From positions 1 to 63,653 of the forward strand of contig JBEKTW010000032.1 in the NCBI GenBank assembly GCA_049515655.1: DNA of 63,653 bases, read 5' to 3'. Source of the stretch: JBEKTW01 sp049515655. GTDB lineage: Bacteria; Bacteroidota; Ignavibacteria; UBA10030; SZUA-254. Within the stretch, counting starts at the first letter, position 1; each line of letters begins with the position of its first letter. The position numbers and the translations under genes are program-made. Under the pieces are notes generated by a model that made no database searches, was not told where the DNA came from, and saw nothing but the letters and a program-made list of their open reading frames with translations. Positions 8,943 through 18,700 of the stretch are shown here, one piece after another.

Positions 8943-10022
8943 ATGGCGCTGGTCGGTCGTAATATTGGTTTACAAGTGCTTCTTGCTCTCACGATGGCAT
9001 TGTTGGCATGCAATCACACGCCACCGACAAGCATTACACCCGTCGGGCCAAAGTGGGTCTCTTTCAACAAATCCAACAGCGGGCTCCTCAATAATCACGT
9101 CAACGCCATCCTCACCGACGCCGAAGGAATCATCTGGATTGCAACTGACAGCGGAGCGTCCTCTTTCAGCAATGGGTTCTGGAACTGTTTCGTGGATAGT
9201 CTCTCCTACCCCATGTACGAAACCAACGGCAACCCTCATCTCGTGAGTATCGTTACATCGATCGCACTGAGCCCTGACCGGAGCCTCTGGTTCGGGCTGG
9301 CGGGAGGGGGTGTTTCCCGGTATAAGCGGCAGGCAGTCACGATAGTATGGAAACGGTTCACGACAGCAAACGGCCTTCCCTCCGACGACGTGCTTTCAAT
9401 TACTGCTGACCAAAAACTCGGAGAAATCTGGTGCGCTACATTCGCTGGAGTCGGCCGATTCATACCCACCACAAACGAAGGAGGTGTGTGGAGACGATAT
9501 GACACATCAAACAGCTTTCTCCCTTCGAACCACGTCGAATGCGTTGCCTATAACCTCATTGATTTCTCCATCTGGTTCGGAACACAGAACGCCGGCGTGA
9601 CCTTTATCAACGCTTTCAAGGTGTGGCAACAGCCTATCAACGACTATGGACAGTTGAACTATCCGGTCGTCGCAATCGCATTCGATGTGAGTACTACGTG
9701 GTTTGCCACCTGGGATGGGATTTTTAGCTTTGCCCCGGCTACGTACGTGTGGCGCCAGTACGTCTCCGATAACACTCATGGCATTGTGCCGTCCGGAATT
9801 GTCGATGCAGTGACCACAGATTACCTGACGACGCGATGGTTCGGGACGAATGCGGGGTTGGTGAGACTGAGCGATACCTCGTGGACGAAGATCAACCGTC
9901 AGAGCACGCCGGAGCTTCCAAGCGATACGGTTACGGCACTCGCCCGCGATTTTCTGGGAAACCTTTGGATTGGAACGGTGAACGGTGTGGCCGTGTATAA
10001 TGAAAGTGGAACGAGATTTTGA
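8943..10022 (+). CDS. lipoprotein with seven two-component-regulator propeller repeats
   Basis: This 359-aa protein has a lipoprotein signal ('ALTMALLACNH', lipobox Cys) and then seven repeats of the Reg_prop type. These include 'HVNAILTDAEGIIWIATDSG', 'VTSIALSPDRSLWFGLAGGG' and 'VTALARDFLGNLWIGTVNG'. Seven units would close one beta-propeller. In hybrid regulators these repeats form a periplasmic sensor, but here there is no kinase or membrane segment, so the protein is a free-standing, membrane-anchored propeller of unknown ligand. ATG 8943 has AGGGG 8 nt upstream; GTG 8937 is the alternative start. It heads an AT-richer accessory block. Confidence 0.8.
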   Translation: MALVGRNIGLQVLLALTMALLACNHTPPTSITPVGPKWVSFNKSNSGLLNNHVNAILTDAEGIIWIATDSGASSFSNGFWNCFVDSLSYPMYETNGNPHLVSIVTSIALSPDRSLWFGLAGGGVSRYKRQAVTIVWKRFTTANGLPSDDVLSITADQKLGEIWCATFAGVGRFIPTTNEGGVWRRYDTSNSFLPSNHVECVAYNLIDFSIWFGTQNAGVTFINAFKVWQQPINDYGQLNYPVVAIAFDVSTTWFATWDGIFSFAPATYVWRQYVSDNTHGIVPSGIVDAVTTDYLTTRWFGTNAGLVRLSDTSWTKINRQSTPELPSDTVTALARDFLGNLWIGTVNGVAVYNESGTRF

Positions 10023-10071
10023 ACTGTCAAGTTGAACAAGTGTAGCGCGGCAATTGTCTCAGGGGAAAACC

Positions 10072-11343
10072 ATGAAACATCGAATAATGACTTTTTCGAT
10101 CATTTTATCTGTGACAGTGTCATTTCAATTCGGATGTAAGAAGAATGAGTCGGGTCCTACGACGCCGCAGAATCATCCGCCGGTGATTCAGAGCCTCAAA
10201 AGTACACCGGCATGCTCATCGACTAATAGGATTCCATGCAGTTCTCGCGTGACACTATGGCTAAGTGCAACGGATGAGGATAACGACAAGCTGAGTTATA
10301 TTTGGAAAGCCGGAAAAGGCACCTTCATTTCTGGAACTAGTACGGCAACCGCGGTATGGCAACCACCACAGGTCACAAGTGCCGAGGATGATACTGTTTC
10401 CGTGAGTGTCAGCGATGGTATTGCGACCGCCACCGCAAGCATTATACTGTATCTAAACCCGCCAATTCTACAAGCTCCGACACTCTTAGCACCTGCAAAT
10501 CTCTCAATCGATCAATCGGTATCACCGACACTTAGCTGGAATACGAGCAATGGAGCGATGAGTTATGGGTTGCAGGTATCGACAAGCAATTCCTTCGGAG
10601 GTTATGTGTACAATGACAGTGGGTTAACAGTGACCAGTCAGCATGTGACGGGATTGTACAACAGCACAGCGTATTACTGGCGCGTGAATGCAAAGAGCAG
10701 TTACTACATTTCCGGCTGGTCAACCGTTTGGAGCTTTACGACAGTTGACAGCACGGGAAATCCATGCCCTGGAACTCCGACGGTAGTATACGCGGGCAAA
10801 ACGTACATCACGGTACAGATAGGCAGTCAGTGCTGGTTGAGAGAAAACCTTGATGTCGGGGCGATGATTCAGGGAACCGATACTGCATATGATAATGGGG
10901 TGATTGAAAAGTATTGTTACAAGAATGATCCGGTAAATTGCAACACCTACGGCGGGTTGTATCAGTGGGAAGAGGCGATGCAGTACATGATGAAACCGGG
11001 CACACAGGGTATCTGTCCTCCGGGATGGCATGTACCAACGTTGGCTGAATTTCAAACTCTGGATACAACCGTAGGTGAAGACGGGAATGCCCTGAAAGCG
11101 ATAGGACAAGGAGTTGGCAATGGGGCCGGCACTAACACGAGCGGATTTTCTGCGATGTTTGGGGCTTTCCGCTACCACGACGGCCTCTTCTACGATGTTG
11201 GAAGAAGCACGTACGTGTGGAGCTCGACCAGGGCCGATTCAACATTCACTTACTACCTGACCCTGTACCACGATGGCGGTGACGTCAACCTGCTCAGCAA
11301 CCCCAAGGACTACGGTTATAGCGTCCGTTGCATCAAGAACTAG
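10072..11343 (+). CDS. FISUMP-domain lipoprotein with Ig/fibronectin-like domains
   Basis: This 423-aa protein has a lipoprotein signal ('VSFQFGCKKNE'). A bacterial Ig-like domain follows (about 35-135, 'LSATDEDNDKLSYIWKAGKG'), then a fibronectin III-like domain (about 145-230, 'APANLSIDQSVSPTLSWNTS'). The C-terminal part (about 235-423) is the Fibrobacter succinogenes major paralogous domain (TIGR02145), seen in 'IGSQCWLRENLDVG', 'NCNTYGGLYQWEEAM', 'GICPPGWHVPTLAEF' and the terminal 'YGYSVRCIKN'. Its molecular role is unknown; such proteins sit on the cell surface. ATG 10072 follows AGGGG; the frame opens earlier at a TTG. It lies 49 bp after the propeller lipoprotein and may share its transcript. 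Confidence 0.85.
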   Translation: MKHRIMTFSIILSVTVSFQFGCKKNESGPTTPQNHPPVIQSLKSTPACSSTNRIPCSSRVTLWLSATDEDNDKLSYIWKAGKGTFISGTSTATAVWQPPQVTSAEDDTVSVSVSDGIATATASIILYLNPPILQAPTLLAPANLSIDQSVSPTLSWNTSNGAMSYGLQVSTSNSFGGYVYNDSGLTVTSQHVTGLYNSTAYYWRVNAKSSYYISGWSTVWSFTTVDSTGNPCPGTPTVVYAGKTYITVQIGSQCWLRENLDVGAMIQGTDTAYDNGVIEKYCYKNDPVNCNTYGGLYQWEEAMQYMMKPGTQGICPPGWHVPTLAEFQTLDTTVGEDGNALKAIGQGVGNGAGTNTSGFSAMFGAFRYHDGLFYDVGRSTYVWSSTRADSTFTYYLTLYHDGGDVNLLSNPKDYGYSVRCIKN

Positions 11344-11450
11344 CCTTGTGAAATAAGAGTATTTCAAGTTGATATACAATATCGCACGAAAGGACTCTTT
11401 GGAAGCTGAGGGTGGAGTTCATTTGTAAACAGTAATTGGGATGGGAGACA

Positions 11451-12038
11451 ATGCGGAGGCGGAAACAGATACGGTTAGAGGGATATGATTATTCCTTGCC
11501 TGGAGCATATTTTGTTACGATCTGCACAAAGGATAGGATCGAAATATTCGGACATATCTTGGATGGGGAAATGATACGGAACGATTGCGGGAACATCGTA
11601 CAATCATGCTGGGAAGAATTGCCGTTGCATTATCCGCACATTCAATTGGATGAATTCGTGGTAATGCCGAACCACATTCACGGAATTATCATCATTCATG
11701 ATAATACCGTCAACACCGTAGGGTCGAGGCATGCCTCGACCCTACCGAGCGGGCAATCAAATGTATTGGGTAATATTGTTGGATCATTTAAATCGGCGGC
11801 GACAAAACGCATCAACGAAATGCGGAAAACGCCAGGTTCATCGGTATGGCAATCTCGATTCTATGATCACATCATCCGCAACGAAAAATCCCTGAACAGA
11901 ATCCGCGAATATATGAGAACAAATCCTCAACAATGGGAATGGGATAAAGAAAACGTGAAATGTATTGGTATGGATGAATTCGATCGCTGGTTGGACGAAG
12001 AAGGAAGACACAAGATTCCGAAAGGAAGAGATTCATGA
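11451..12038 (+). CDS. REP-associated tyrosine (Y1/IS200-like) transposase, RAYT
   Basis: This 195-aa single-strand-specific transposase of the RAYT group starts with the typical 'RLEGYDYSLPGAYFVTICT'. Its HUH motif is 'HIHG' (His75, His77) and the likely catalytic Tyr is Tyr138 in 'SRFYDHIIRNEKSL'. RAYTs are single-copy domesticated relatives of IS200/IS605 transposases that bind and process REP hairpins. Codons 90-99, between the HUH motif and the Tyr, are a perfect 28-bp palindrome that encodes VGSRHASTLP; this is unlikely to be part of the fold. ATG 11451 is in frame; ATG 11441 is not. A hairpin repeat follows at 12094-12137. A decayed RAYT start lies at 37443. Confidence 0.9.
   Translation: MRRRKQIRLEGYDYSLPGAYFVTICTKDRIEIFGHILDGEMIRNDCGNIVQSCWEELPLHYPHIQLDEFVVMPNHIHGIIIIHDNTVNTVGSRHASTLPSGQSNVLGNIVGSFKSAATKRINEMRKTPGSSVWQSRFYDHIIRNEKSLNRIREYMRTNPQQWEWDKENVKCIGMDEFDRWLDEEGRHKIPKGRDS
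11718..11745. repeat. perfect 28-bp palindrome inside the RAYT coding sequence
   Basis: The left half, GTAGGGTCGAGGCA, is followed at once by its exact reverse complement. The sequence is in frame with the transposase and adds about ten residues. It has the look of a REP-type hairpin. Confidence 0.95.
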
Positions 12039-12093
12039 TCGTCCAAACAATATCACATTATCTATCGCGAGCCCAAAACGAGATTCTTCATGC

Positions 12094-12137
12094 GTCCTTA
12101 AATATCATTCAGGACGGATTCAGAATGACATTTAGGG
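12094..12137. repeat. imperfect hairpin downstream of RAYT
   Basis: TCCTTAAATATCATTC pairs with GAATGACATTTAGGGA (14 of 16 positions) around a 12-nt loop. It resembles the 'TTCAGAATGACA' class of dispersed bacterial repeats. It sits between the transposase and thioredoxin genes and could be a transposase target or a terminator. Confidence 0.6.
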
Positions 12138-12146
12138 ACTTTTGAG

Positions 12147-13529
12147 ATGTCTCAAATCATGATATTGAAATATCCTCCAATCGAATCTATTCTGTTCTTT
12201 GCCGTCTTCCTTTCATTCCCCACAGGGTCATATCCTCAACAGGTAGGCATCACGGTCAATAATCTCAACGCTGAGAAAGCATATCTTTCAACCATATCAG
12301 GAGAGAAAGCAACACAGGTCGATTCAACGACACCGACAGCCAAAGGCAGATTCGTCCTCAATCTTCGCGATCAGCGGTACCATCCTGGCTTGTATCGGAT
12401 GTCGTTTGACAAGACCAGATGGATCGATTTTGTGAACGACGGTGAAGACATCGAAATGGCTACAACGGCGACTGCCCTCATCGAGAGCTTGCAGGTTATA
12501 AATTCGGAGAGTAACCGGTTGTATTATTCATTCTTAAAACTGAATAAACAATACAAAACAAAGACAGATTTGCTTCAGCTCGTTCTCGCCCGCTATCCTA
12601 AAGACGACCCTTATTATAGAACGACACAAACAACGATCACTCAATTACAAAAGGAGTATTCAGATTTCATCAGCAACGTGTCACAACACAAACCCGCTTC
12701 GTTTGTCGCGCGCTACATACATTCTTCACAATTGCCGGTCGTGGATTACAATCTCCCGCCTGACAAACAGCTTGTCAATCTGAAAGCGCACGCGCTGGAT
12801 AATGTTGATTTCGGAGATAATGAACTGGTCAACTCGGACCTATTCACGAACAAGACAATCGAATATCTTACCTATTACCGTAATCCCCAGCTGCCCAGGG
12901 AGTTACTAGAAAAGGAATTCATGCTCGCAGTCGATACGATCCTGAATAAAGCCAGGATAAATCAGATCGTCTATAAGCATGTCACGGAATACCTGGTCGA
13001 CGGCTTTAGGAAATTCGGTTTCGAGAAGTGTATCGATTACATCCTTGAAAATTACGTAATAAAGGATGACCTGTGCCTCGATGAACGTCCCGGAAGCTCC
13101 CTTGAAAGAATGATCAAGCAGAAGAAGGTCCTTCCGATTGGCGCTACGGTACCAAATATTGTCTTACCAGACACCTCTGGAGATATCACATCCCTGGCGA
13201 AGATTGGTGCGGAGAAGATTTTGATCTTGTTCTATTCAAGCTCCTGCCCGCATTGTCAGGCAACGATTCCCAAATTAGCTGAAATCTATAAGAGCAGGAA
13301 CACTTTCCGCGTGATTGCGATATCATTAGACAGTAATCGCAGTGACTGGATCAGTTTCATACGGACGAACAAGCTCAACTGGATTAATCTCAATGATCCC
13401 AGAGGATGGTCGGGCAGTACGGCTTCAGATTACCTCATTTATGCGACGCCCACAATGATATTGGTCGATAAGGGCAAAAAGATACTTGCCAAGCCTTTGA
13501 CGATTGATGAGCTGGTGAAATGGTTGTGA
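12147..13529 (+). CDS. exported TlpA-like thioredoxin-domain protein
   Basis: This 460-aa protein has an N-terminal signal segment ('ILFFAVFLSFPTGSYPQ'). A beta-rich N-terminal domain like the DUF4369 type follows, then a helical middle part. The C-terminal thioredoxin fold (about 330-460) carries the redox motif CPHC at residues 367-370 in 'ILFYSSSCPHCQA' and a cis-Pro in 'YATPTMILVDKG'. The family reduces or resolves disulfides on exported proteins, for example in cytochrome c maturation or stress. No cytochrome c genes are nearby, so the partner is unknown. AGGGA lies 8 nt before ATG 12147. Its AT content matches the accessory block before it more than the archease gene after it. Confidence 0.8.
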   Translation: MSQIMILKYPPIESILFFAVFLSFPTGSYPQQVGITVNNLNAEKAYLSTISGEKATQVDSTTPTAKGRFVLNLRDQRYHPGLYRMSFDKTRWIDFVNDGEDIEMATTATALIESLQVINSESNRLYYSFLKLNKQYKTKTDLLQLVLARYPKDDPYYRTTQTTITQLQKEYSDFISNVSQHKPASFVARYIHSSQLPVVDYNLPPDKQLVNLKAHALDNVDFGDNELVNSDLFTNKTIEYLTYYRNPQLPRELLEKEFMLAVDTILNKARINQIVYKHVTEYLVDGFRKFGFEKCIDYILENYVIKDDLCLDERPGSSLERMIKQKKVLPIGATVPNIVLPDTSGDITSLAKIGAEKILILFYSSSCPHCQATIPKLAEIYKSRNTFRVIAISLDSNRSDWISFIRTNKLNWINLNDPRGWSGSTASDYLIYATPTMILVDKGKKILAKPLTIDELVKWL

Positions 13530-13593
13530 ATGGAGGCGGTGATTTTTCGCTGCCAATTGTATTTCCCTCCCTGAATTAGTATCTTTTCCTCAC

Positions 13594-14013
13594 ATGTTAT
13601 CCGGTTTCAAGATTCTCGAACATCCCGCTGACGTTGGCATCGAAGCGTCCGGTGCTTCGCTGAGAGAAGCGTTTGAGCACGCGGCAACAGGGCTGATGTC
13701 CATCATCCTTGATCTGTCGCTCGTGGAGATCCAAGAGTCGAAGATCATAAAACTGCGGGCAAACGACCCTGAACAACTCCTCGTGCGTTGGCTTTCAGAA
13801 ATCCTGTACCTGTTCGATGGGAAAGGTTTTGTTCCGAAGGAATTTTCCATATCCGCCCTGTCACCTACATCGCTCACGGCCCTCATTCGCGGGGAACAGT
13901 TCTCCGCCACGATGCACCGCACAAAACTCGACGTGAAAGCGGTGACCTACCATCAGGTGATGGTCCGGGAAGAAACTGACGGAGCGTGTGTGAGGGTGTT
14001 TCTTGATATTTAG
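13594..14013 (+). CDS. archease
   Basis: This 139-aa archease-family protein starts with the characteristic 'FKILEHPADVGIEASG', followed by 'EAFEHAATGLMSIILD' and a metal-site-like C-terminus 'HRTKLDVKAVTYHQVMV'. Archease stimulates RtcB by speeding its guanylylation and allowing multiple turnovers. The rtcB gene lies 314 bp downstream on the same strand, which supports this role. No ribosome site is obvious. The length is normal for the family. Confidence 0.9.
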   Translation: MLSGFKILEHPADVGIEASGASLREAFEHAATGLMSIILDLSLVEIQESKIIKLRANDPEQLLVRWLSEILYLFDGKGFVPKEFSISALSPTSLTALIRGEQFSATMHRTKLDVKAVTYHQVMVREETDGACVRVFLDI

Positions 14014-14327
14014 TCGATAGTTAGATAGTTGGTTAGTTGATTGGTTGAGTATGTTCCGGACCTGCGTCTGGAGTCTTGTTTCGAATAAATGTTGAATAAA
14101 TCATCCGCATTCTTACCCTCACCCCTTTCCCCTCTCCCAAATTTGGGAGAGGGGAATCGAAGGGGAGAGGGTTGTGAGCGACCATGGTATCCAAACTCAT
14201 CAATGGCTTCATTAAATATCTAAAAGCAAACACATCACGGCAATGACAACAGCCAGTTGTGAACCTGAAACGGAAAACTCTTAACTGAAAACCGTTAACT
14301 ACGAACCGTCAACCACAAACTTGTTCT
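14014..14327. other. spacer between archease and rtcB
   Basis: No gene is seen. It holds a GTTAGTTG-rich low-complexity tract (14014-14045), a long palindromic repeat (14116-14171), and an AACCGTTAAC/AACCGTCAAC-rich stretch before rtcB. Confidence 0.6.
14116..14171. repeat. dispersed palindromic repeat A, copy 1
   Basis: This 56-bp inverted repeat starts CCCTCACCCCTTTCCCC and ends with its near complement. A perfect 26-bp palindrome sits in the middle (14129-14154, half-site CCCCTCTCCCAAA). A second copy lies at 55266-55320. Confidence 0.9.
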
Positions 14328-15752
14328 ATGTTAAGGAAACTCGACAATTACCGCTATGTAATCCCCATCTCCTACAAAAAGGGCATGCTCATCGAGGGCC
14401 TGATCTATGCCAGTGATGAAATGATCGGGCACATTGAGAAGGATCAGACCATGGAGCAGGTCGCGAATGTGGCGACGCTGCCCGGATTCGTTGGCCGGTC
14501 GCTTGCTATGCCCGACGCCCATCAGGGTTACGGTTTTTGCATCGGCGGGGTGGCAGCTGCCGACCTGGAGGAGGGGGTTGTTTCAGCCGGAGGTGTAGGA
14601 TTCGACATCAACTGCGGAGTGCGGCTTCTCGCCTCGCCGTTCATGGAAAAAGATGTGCGGCCGAAACTTGAGCAGCTCCTCAATCAGCTTTTCAGGGACA
14701 TCCCGTGTGGGACTGGGCGTACCGGTTTACTCGAAGTAAACAAATCCGAATTGGACAACGTCTTGTCCGACGGCGCTCAGTGGGCCGTACAACACGGATA
14801 CGGGAACGAAGCGGATATCGCCCACATTGAAGACTACGGAAAAATCCCGGCTGCCGACCCGTCGCTTGTAAGCCTACGGGCCAAAAACCGGGGACACGAT
14901 CAGCTCGGCACGCTCGGTTCCGGGAATCATTTCCTGGAAATCCAGGTCGTGAGCGAAATCTTCGACCCTGAAACGGCCGCGAAGTTCGGGCTTCACTCTG
15001 ATCAGATTGTCGTTCTTGTACACAGCGGTTCACGCGGACTCGGCCATCAGGTCTGCACCGATTATCTGGATGTGATGCAGGATGCGATGAAAAAATACGG
15101 TATCTCCGTGGTCGACCGGCAACTTGCCTGCGTACCCATACGTTCGAAAGAAGGACAGGAATATCTGGCGGCGATGGCGGCGGCGGCAAACTTCGCCTTT
15201 GCCAACCGGCAGATGATCACACACTGGACGCGTGAGGCCTTCAAGAGAATACTCGGCAGCGGCGACTTGAGAATGGTGTACGATATTTGCCATAATATTG
15301 CAAAGCACGAGGAACACCGGGTGGGCGGCACGACAAAGCACGTGCTTGTTCATCGGAAGGGGGCGACGCGGGCGTTTCCCAAGAATCATCTTTCGCTTCC
15401 CGAAGAGCTGCGCGATGTCGGCCAGCCAGTGCTCATCCCGGGAAGCATGGGCACGTGCTCGTATGTGCTGGTCGGAACCGAGCAAGCGATGAAGGAAACC
15501 TTCGGCTCGTCGTGCCATGGCGCGGGTCGTTCCATGAGCAGAACCCAGGCGAAGAAGGAAACAACCTCTGAACAATTGTTGAAGGAAATGAAAGAGAAAG
15601 GGATTCTTGTGAGGGGTCAATCCCGGTCGGGCTTGACGGAAGAAAAACCGGATGCGTACAAAGACGTCAACCAGGTTGTCGAAGTCGTTCACGGCGCGGG
15701 CATCGCAAGAAAGGTGGCGAAACTTGTCCCGATCGCGGTTATGAAAGGGTGA
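14328..15752 (+). CDS. rtcB: RtcB 3'-phosphate RNA splicing ligase
   Basis: This 474-aa protein joins RNA ends bearing 2',3'-cyclic phosphate or 3'-phosphate to 5'-OH ends, using GTP and Mn2+. Family motifs are intact: 'MPDAHQGYGFCIGGVAA', 'GVGFDINCGVRLL' (metal-ligand Cys96), 'LGSGNHFLE', 'VHSGSRGLGHQ' and 'PGSMGTCSYVLVG'. The motif 'SCHGAGRSMSR' holds His397, the residue expected to be guanylylated. It is probably expressed with archease upstream and the helicase-nuclease gene 12 bp downstream. No RtcA cyclase or RtcR regulator is present. Its targets in bacteria (tRNA, rRNA or toxin-cut RNA) are not evident here. Confidence 0.95.
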   Translation: MLRKLDNYRYVIPISYKKGMLIEGLIYASDEMIGHIEKDQTMEQVANVATLPGFVGRSLAMPDAHQGYGFCIGGVAAADLEEGVVSAGGVGFDINCGVRLLASPFMEKDVRPKLEQLLNQLFRDIPCGTGRTGLLEVNKSELDNVLSDGAQWAVQHGYGNEADIAHIEDYGKIPAADPSLVSLRAKNRGHDQLGTLGSGNHFLEIQVVSEIFDPETAAKFGLHSDQIVVLVHSGSRGLGHQVCTDYLDVMQDAMKKYGISVVDRQLACVPIRSKEGQEYLAAMAAAANFAFANRQMITHWTREAFKRILGSGDLRMVYDICHNIAKHEEHRVGGTTKHVLVHRKGATRAFPKNHLSLPEELRDVGQPVLIPGSMGTCSYVLVGTEQAMKETFGSSCHGAGRSMSRTQAKKETTSEQLLKEMKEKGILVRGQSRSGLTEEKPDAYKDVNQVVEVVHGAGIARKVAKLVPIAVMKG

Positions 15753-15764
15753 TCGTAGGTCTCC

Positions 15765-18700
15765 ATGTCAATTTTGACCCCATCACAACAAGACGCTGTC
15801 AGATTTGACCGTCACCGCGCAGTAACCGCGAATGCCGGTTCGGGCAAAACGACCGTCCTCGTCCAGCGGTTCGTCGATATCTTGCTCCAGACAGATACGC
15901 GCATCAATGAGATTATCGCCATCACTTTTACCGAAAAAGCGGCCAGCGAGCTGAGGAAACGAATCGCCGGACTCATCGGTGAGAAGATACGGGAGTTCGG
16001 ACACCATTCCTCTTCCGATGGGAAGAGTCCGGATGCCAAAGCTCCGGGAACGCCGCGCCGGCTTGAACACATCCGCGACCAGCTTGCTTCCGCGAATATC
16101 GGCACGATCCATTCATTCTGTGCCAGGCTTCTCCGGGAGTATCCGGTGGAAGTGCCGCCGAGCGGCATCGACGCCGCCTTCACGGTCATTGAGGACCTTG
16201 ATAAGGATCTCCTGATCAGAGAATCACTCCGGGAAACGCTGGAAGCGCTCTTGACGAATGACGGGGATTCACATTCACGTGAGGATGTCCGGTATGCGCT
16301 GCGGATGCTGGGGAAAACCGCCGTCGAGAGCTATCTCGCGACGTTTTTCCGAAAGAGGGAAGAAATTGAACGCCTCCTCCTTGAAGGTACGTTGGATGGT
16401 GACGATACGACGGACCGATGGAACAGGGAAATCGAATCGTGGCTTGTACTCCAGCTTGAGAACAACTCATGGCGGGAATGCGTGCGACGGTTAACCGGCG
16501 TCGCAAGCGGGAAATCCGTCCGGGACGTACATGACCTGATGCTCAAATGGACTGATGGTCTTTCGCCGCGAGAAAAGATCTCCCTGTTCAAAGATATCAT
16601 CGAGCTGGTGCTGACAAAGGAGGGCACCATCAGGAAAACCTTCATCGGCCCGAAGACGGGACAGGATTCTTACCTGGCCGATCAGGGATGTCTTTCCCAC
16701 CTTTATTCTTCGATGAGCGATATCGTGCGGGCCTCCACCGACCTCCGCTCCGCCGAGGCCCATCAAACATTGCTTCGACTGACGCGGATATTACTCGGCA
16801 TCTACCGGAAAGCGATTTCGGTCTACGAACAGAAGAAGCTCGAGCAAGGCAAGCTCGATTTCGAAGATTTGCAGCTGAAGGCGCTCCAGCTATTACGCGC
16901 TGAAGAAATCAGGACGAAGGTCGCGGCCAGTTACAAATACATCATGGTCGACGAATACCAGGACACAAATCGCTTGCAGGATGATATCCTGCGGTTGCTG
17001 CTCTCCGAATTCAAAACCGGCAACCTCTTCATCGTCGGAGACGCGAAGCAATCAATTTATGGATTCCGGCATGCCGCAGTCGAGGTGTTTGAGAGAACAA
17101 AGAATGATTTGACCCTTGCAGTCGGCAAAGGAGATGCCGGCCATATCACGCTGGCCGAGAGTTTTCGTTTGTCGATGAACGTGGTCGATTTCGTCAATAG
17201 AGTCTTCAGCCGCACGATGTCCGCCGGGACGTCTCCGTTCGAGGTCGGCTACGGCGAGTTGGTCAACGGCAGAGCATGTCCGGGAGAAGGGAATGTTGAA
17301 CTGCTTCTTGTCCCGGACCACGATGACGATGGTGAGGAGGCAGGGGAGACGGATGGTGGGGGAAGAGATTCGATAGCAGAAGAGTGTGACTTGATCGCGC
17401 GGCGCATTCTGCACCTTGCTGCGAGCGAGTACACCATCTATGAATCCGGCACCCGGTCCGGAAAGGCGGTGGAGACCCACCGCTCGTTTGAGTTCCGGGA
17501 TGCTGCCATTTTGCTTCGCAGCCGGACGCACGTTGGCCGGCTGGAACGGGCGATGGAGTCGCACGGCGTGCCGTACGTTATATCGAGCGGTATTGGTTTC
17601 TATCAAACACAGGAGATCCTCGATTTCTTCAATTTCTTCAAATTCCTCCTCGACACCGGTGACGATGTCGCTCTCGTCGGGATACTGCGCTCACCGTTCT
17701 TTGCCATTTCTGATGCGGAATTGTTTGAAATCTCTTTGCAGAAGAAAGCCGAAAGCTTCTGGGAGAAGACCCGGCAGTACGTCGCGAACGGTCATCCCAC
17801 TCATCAACTCCGGTACGCCGTCAAGGTTGCCGAAGAAACTCTCAATCTTGCAAATCGTGTTCCGATACCGCACCTCGTGTACCGGATTCTTCGACGAACG
17901 GGATGGCATGGAGCGGTTGCCGGGCTCTCGTTCGGCGACCAGCGGAGGGCGAACGTCGAAAAGCTGCTCCGGTTTGCACGCGAGTTTGAACAAAGGGGTC
18001 TTACGAACCTCTTCGATTTCGTCGAACGCCTGGAGAGACTCGTGGAAGAAGAGGAGCGAGAAGGCCAGGCAAGCGTCGACCAGGGCGAAAACGCCGTGAA
18101 GATCATGACGATTCACTCGGCGAAGGGACTGGAGTTCCCGGTCGTGTTTGTGCCTTTTGCCCACAAGAAATTTCAGTATGATAAGGAGCTGTTCTTTGAT
18201 TCATCCCTCGGAGCGGCTTTCAAAGTCAGAGCTGAAAATAATCTGGATGAAACCGTCGAGCCGCCGCTGTACGCTCATTTGAAACGACAATCCCGCCTGA
18301 GAACTGAGGCAGAAGAGAAAAGGATATTTTACGTGGCCTGCACGCGAGCGCGCGATATGTTGGTGATTTCGGGCCAACTGGCCTCTGGCGTCAAGTCTTC
18401 ATCGTACATGAAATGGACACTCGACGGACTCGGGCTCGACCCGGCGACTATTATTCCTGGCCGGGTTACGCTTCCGGAAACGAGGATACGTCTTCTGGAG
18501 CGTGACGGGTCGATCTTTGTTCCACGCGAGAGTCAGCATGCCTTGTCGATCGACATTGTAACAGGGAAGGAACAAATTCCGGTGCTGAGCGCTCCTTCTC
18601 CACTCTCCGAACAAGACGGGAAGATTGATAACCTGCTGATCGCTCCTCTGCAAGGACAAACAAGGGGCGAATTCTTTTCTGCGACACAGATCAAAACGTT

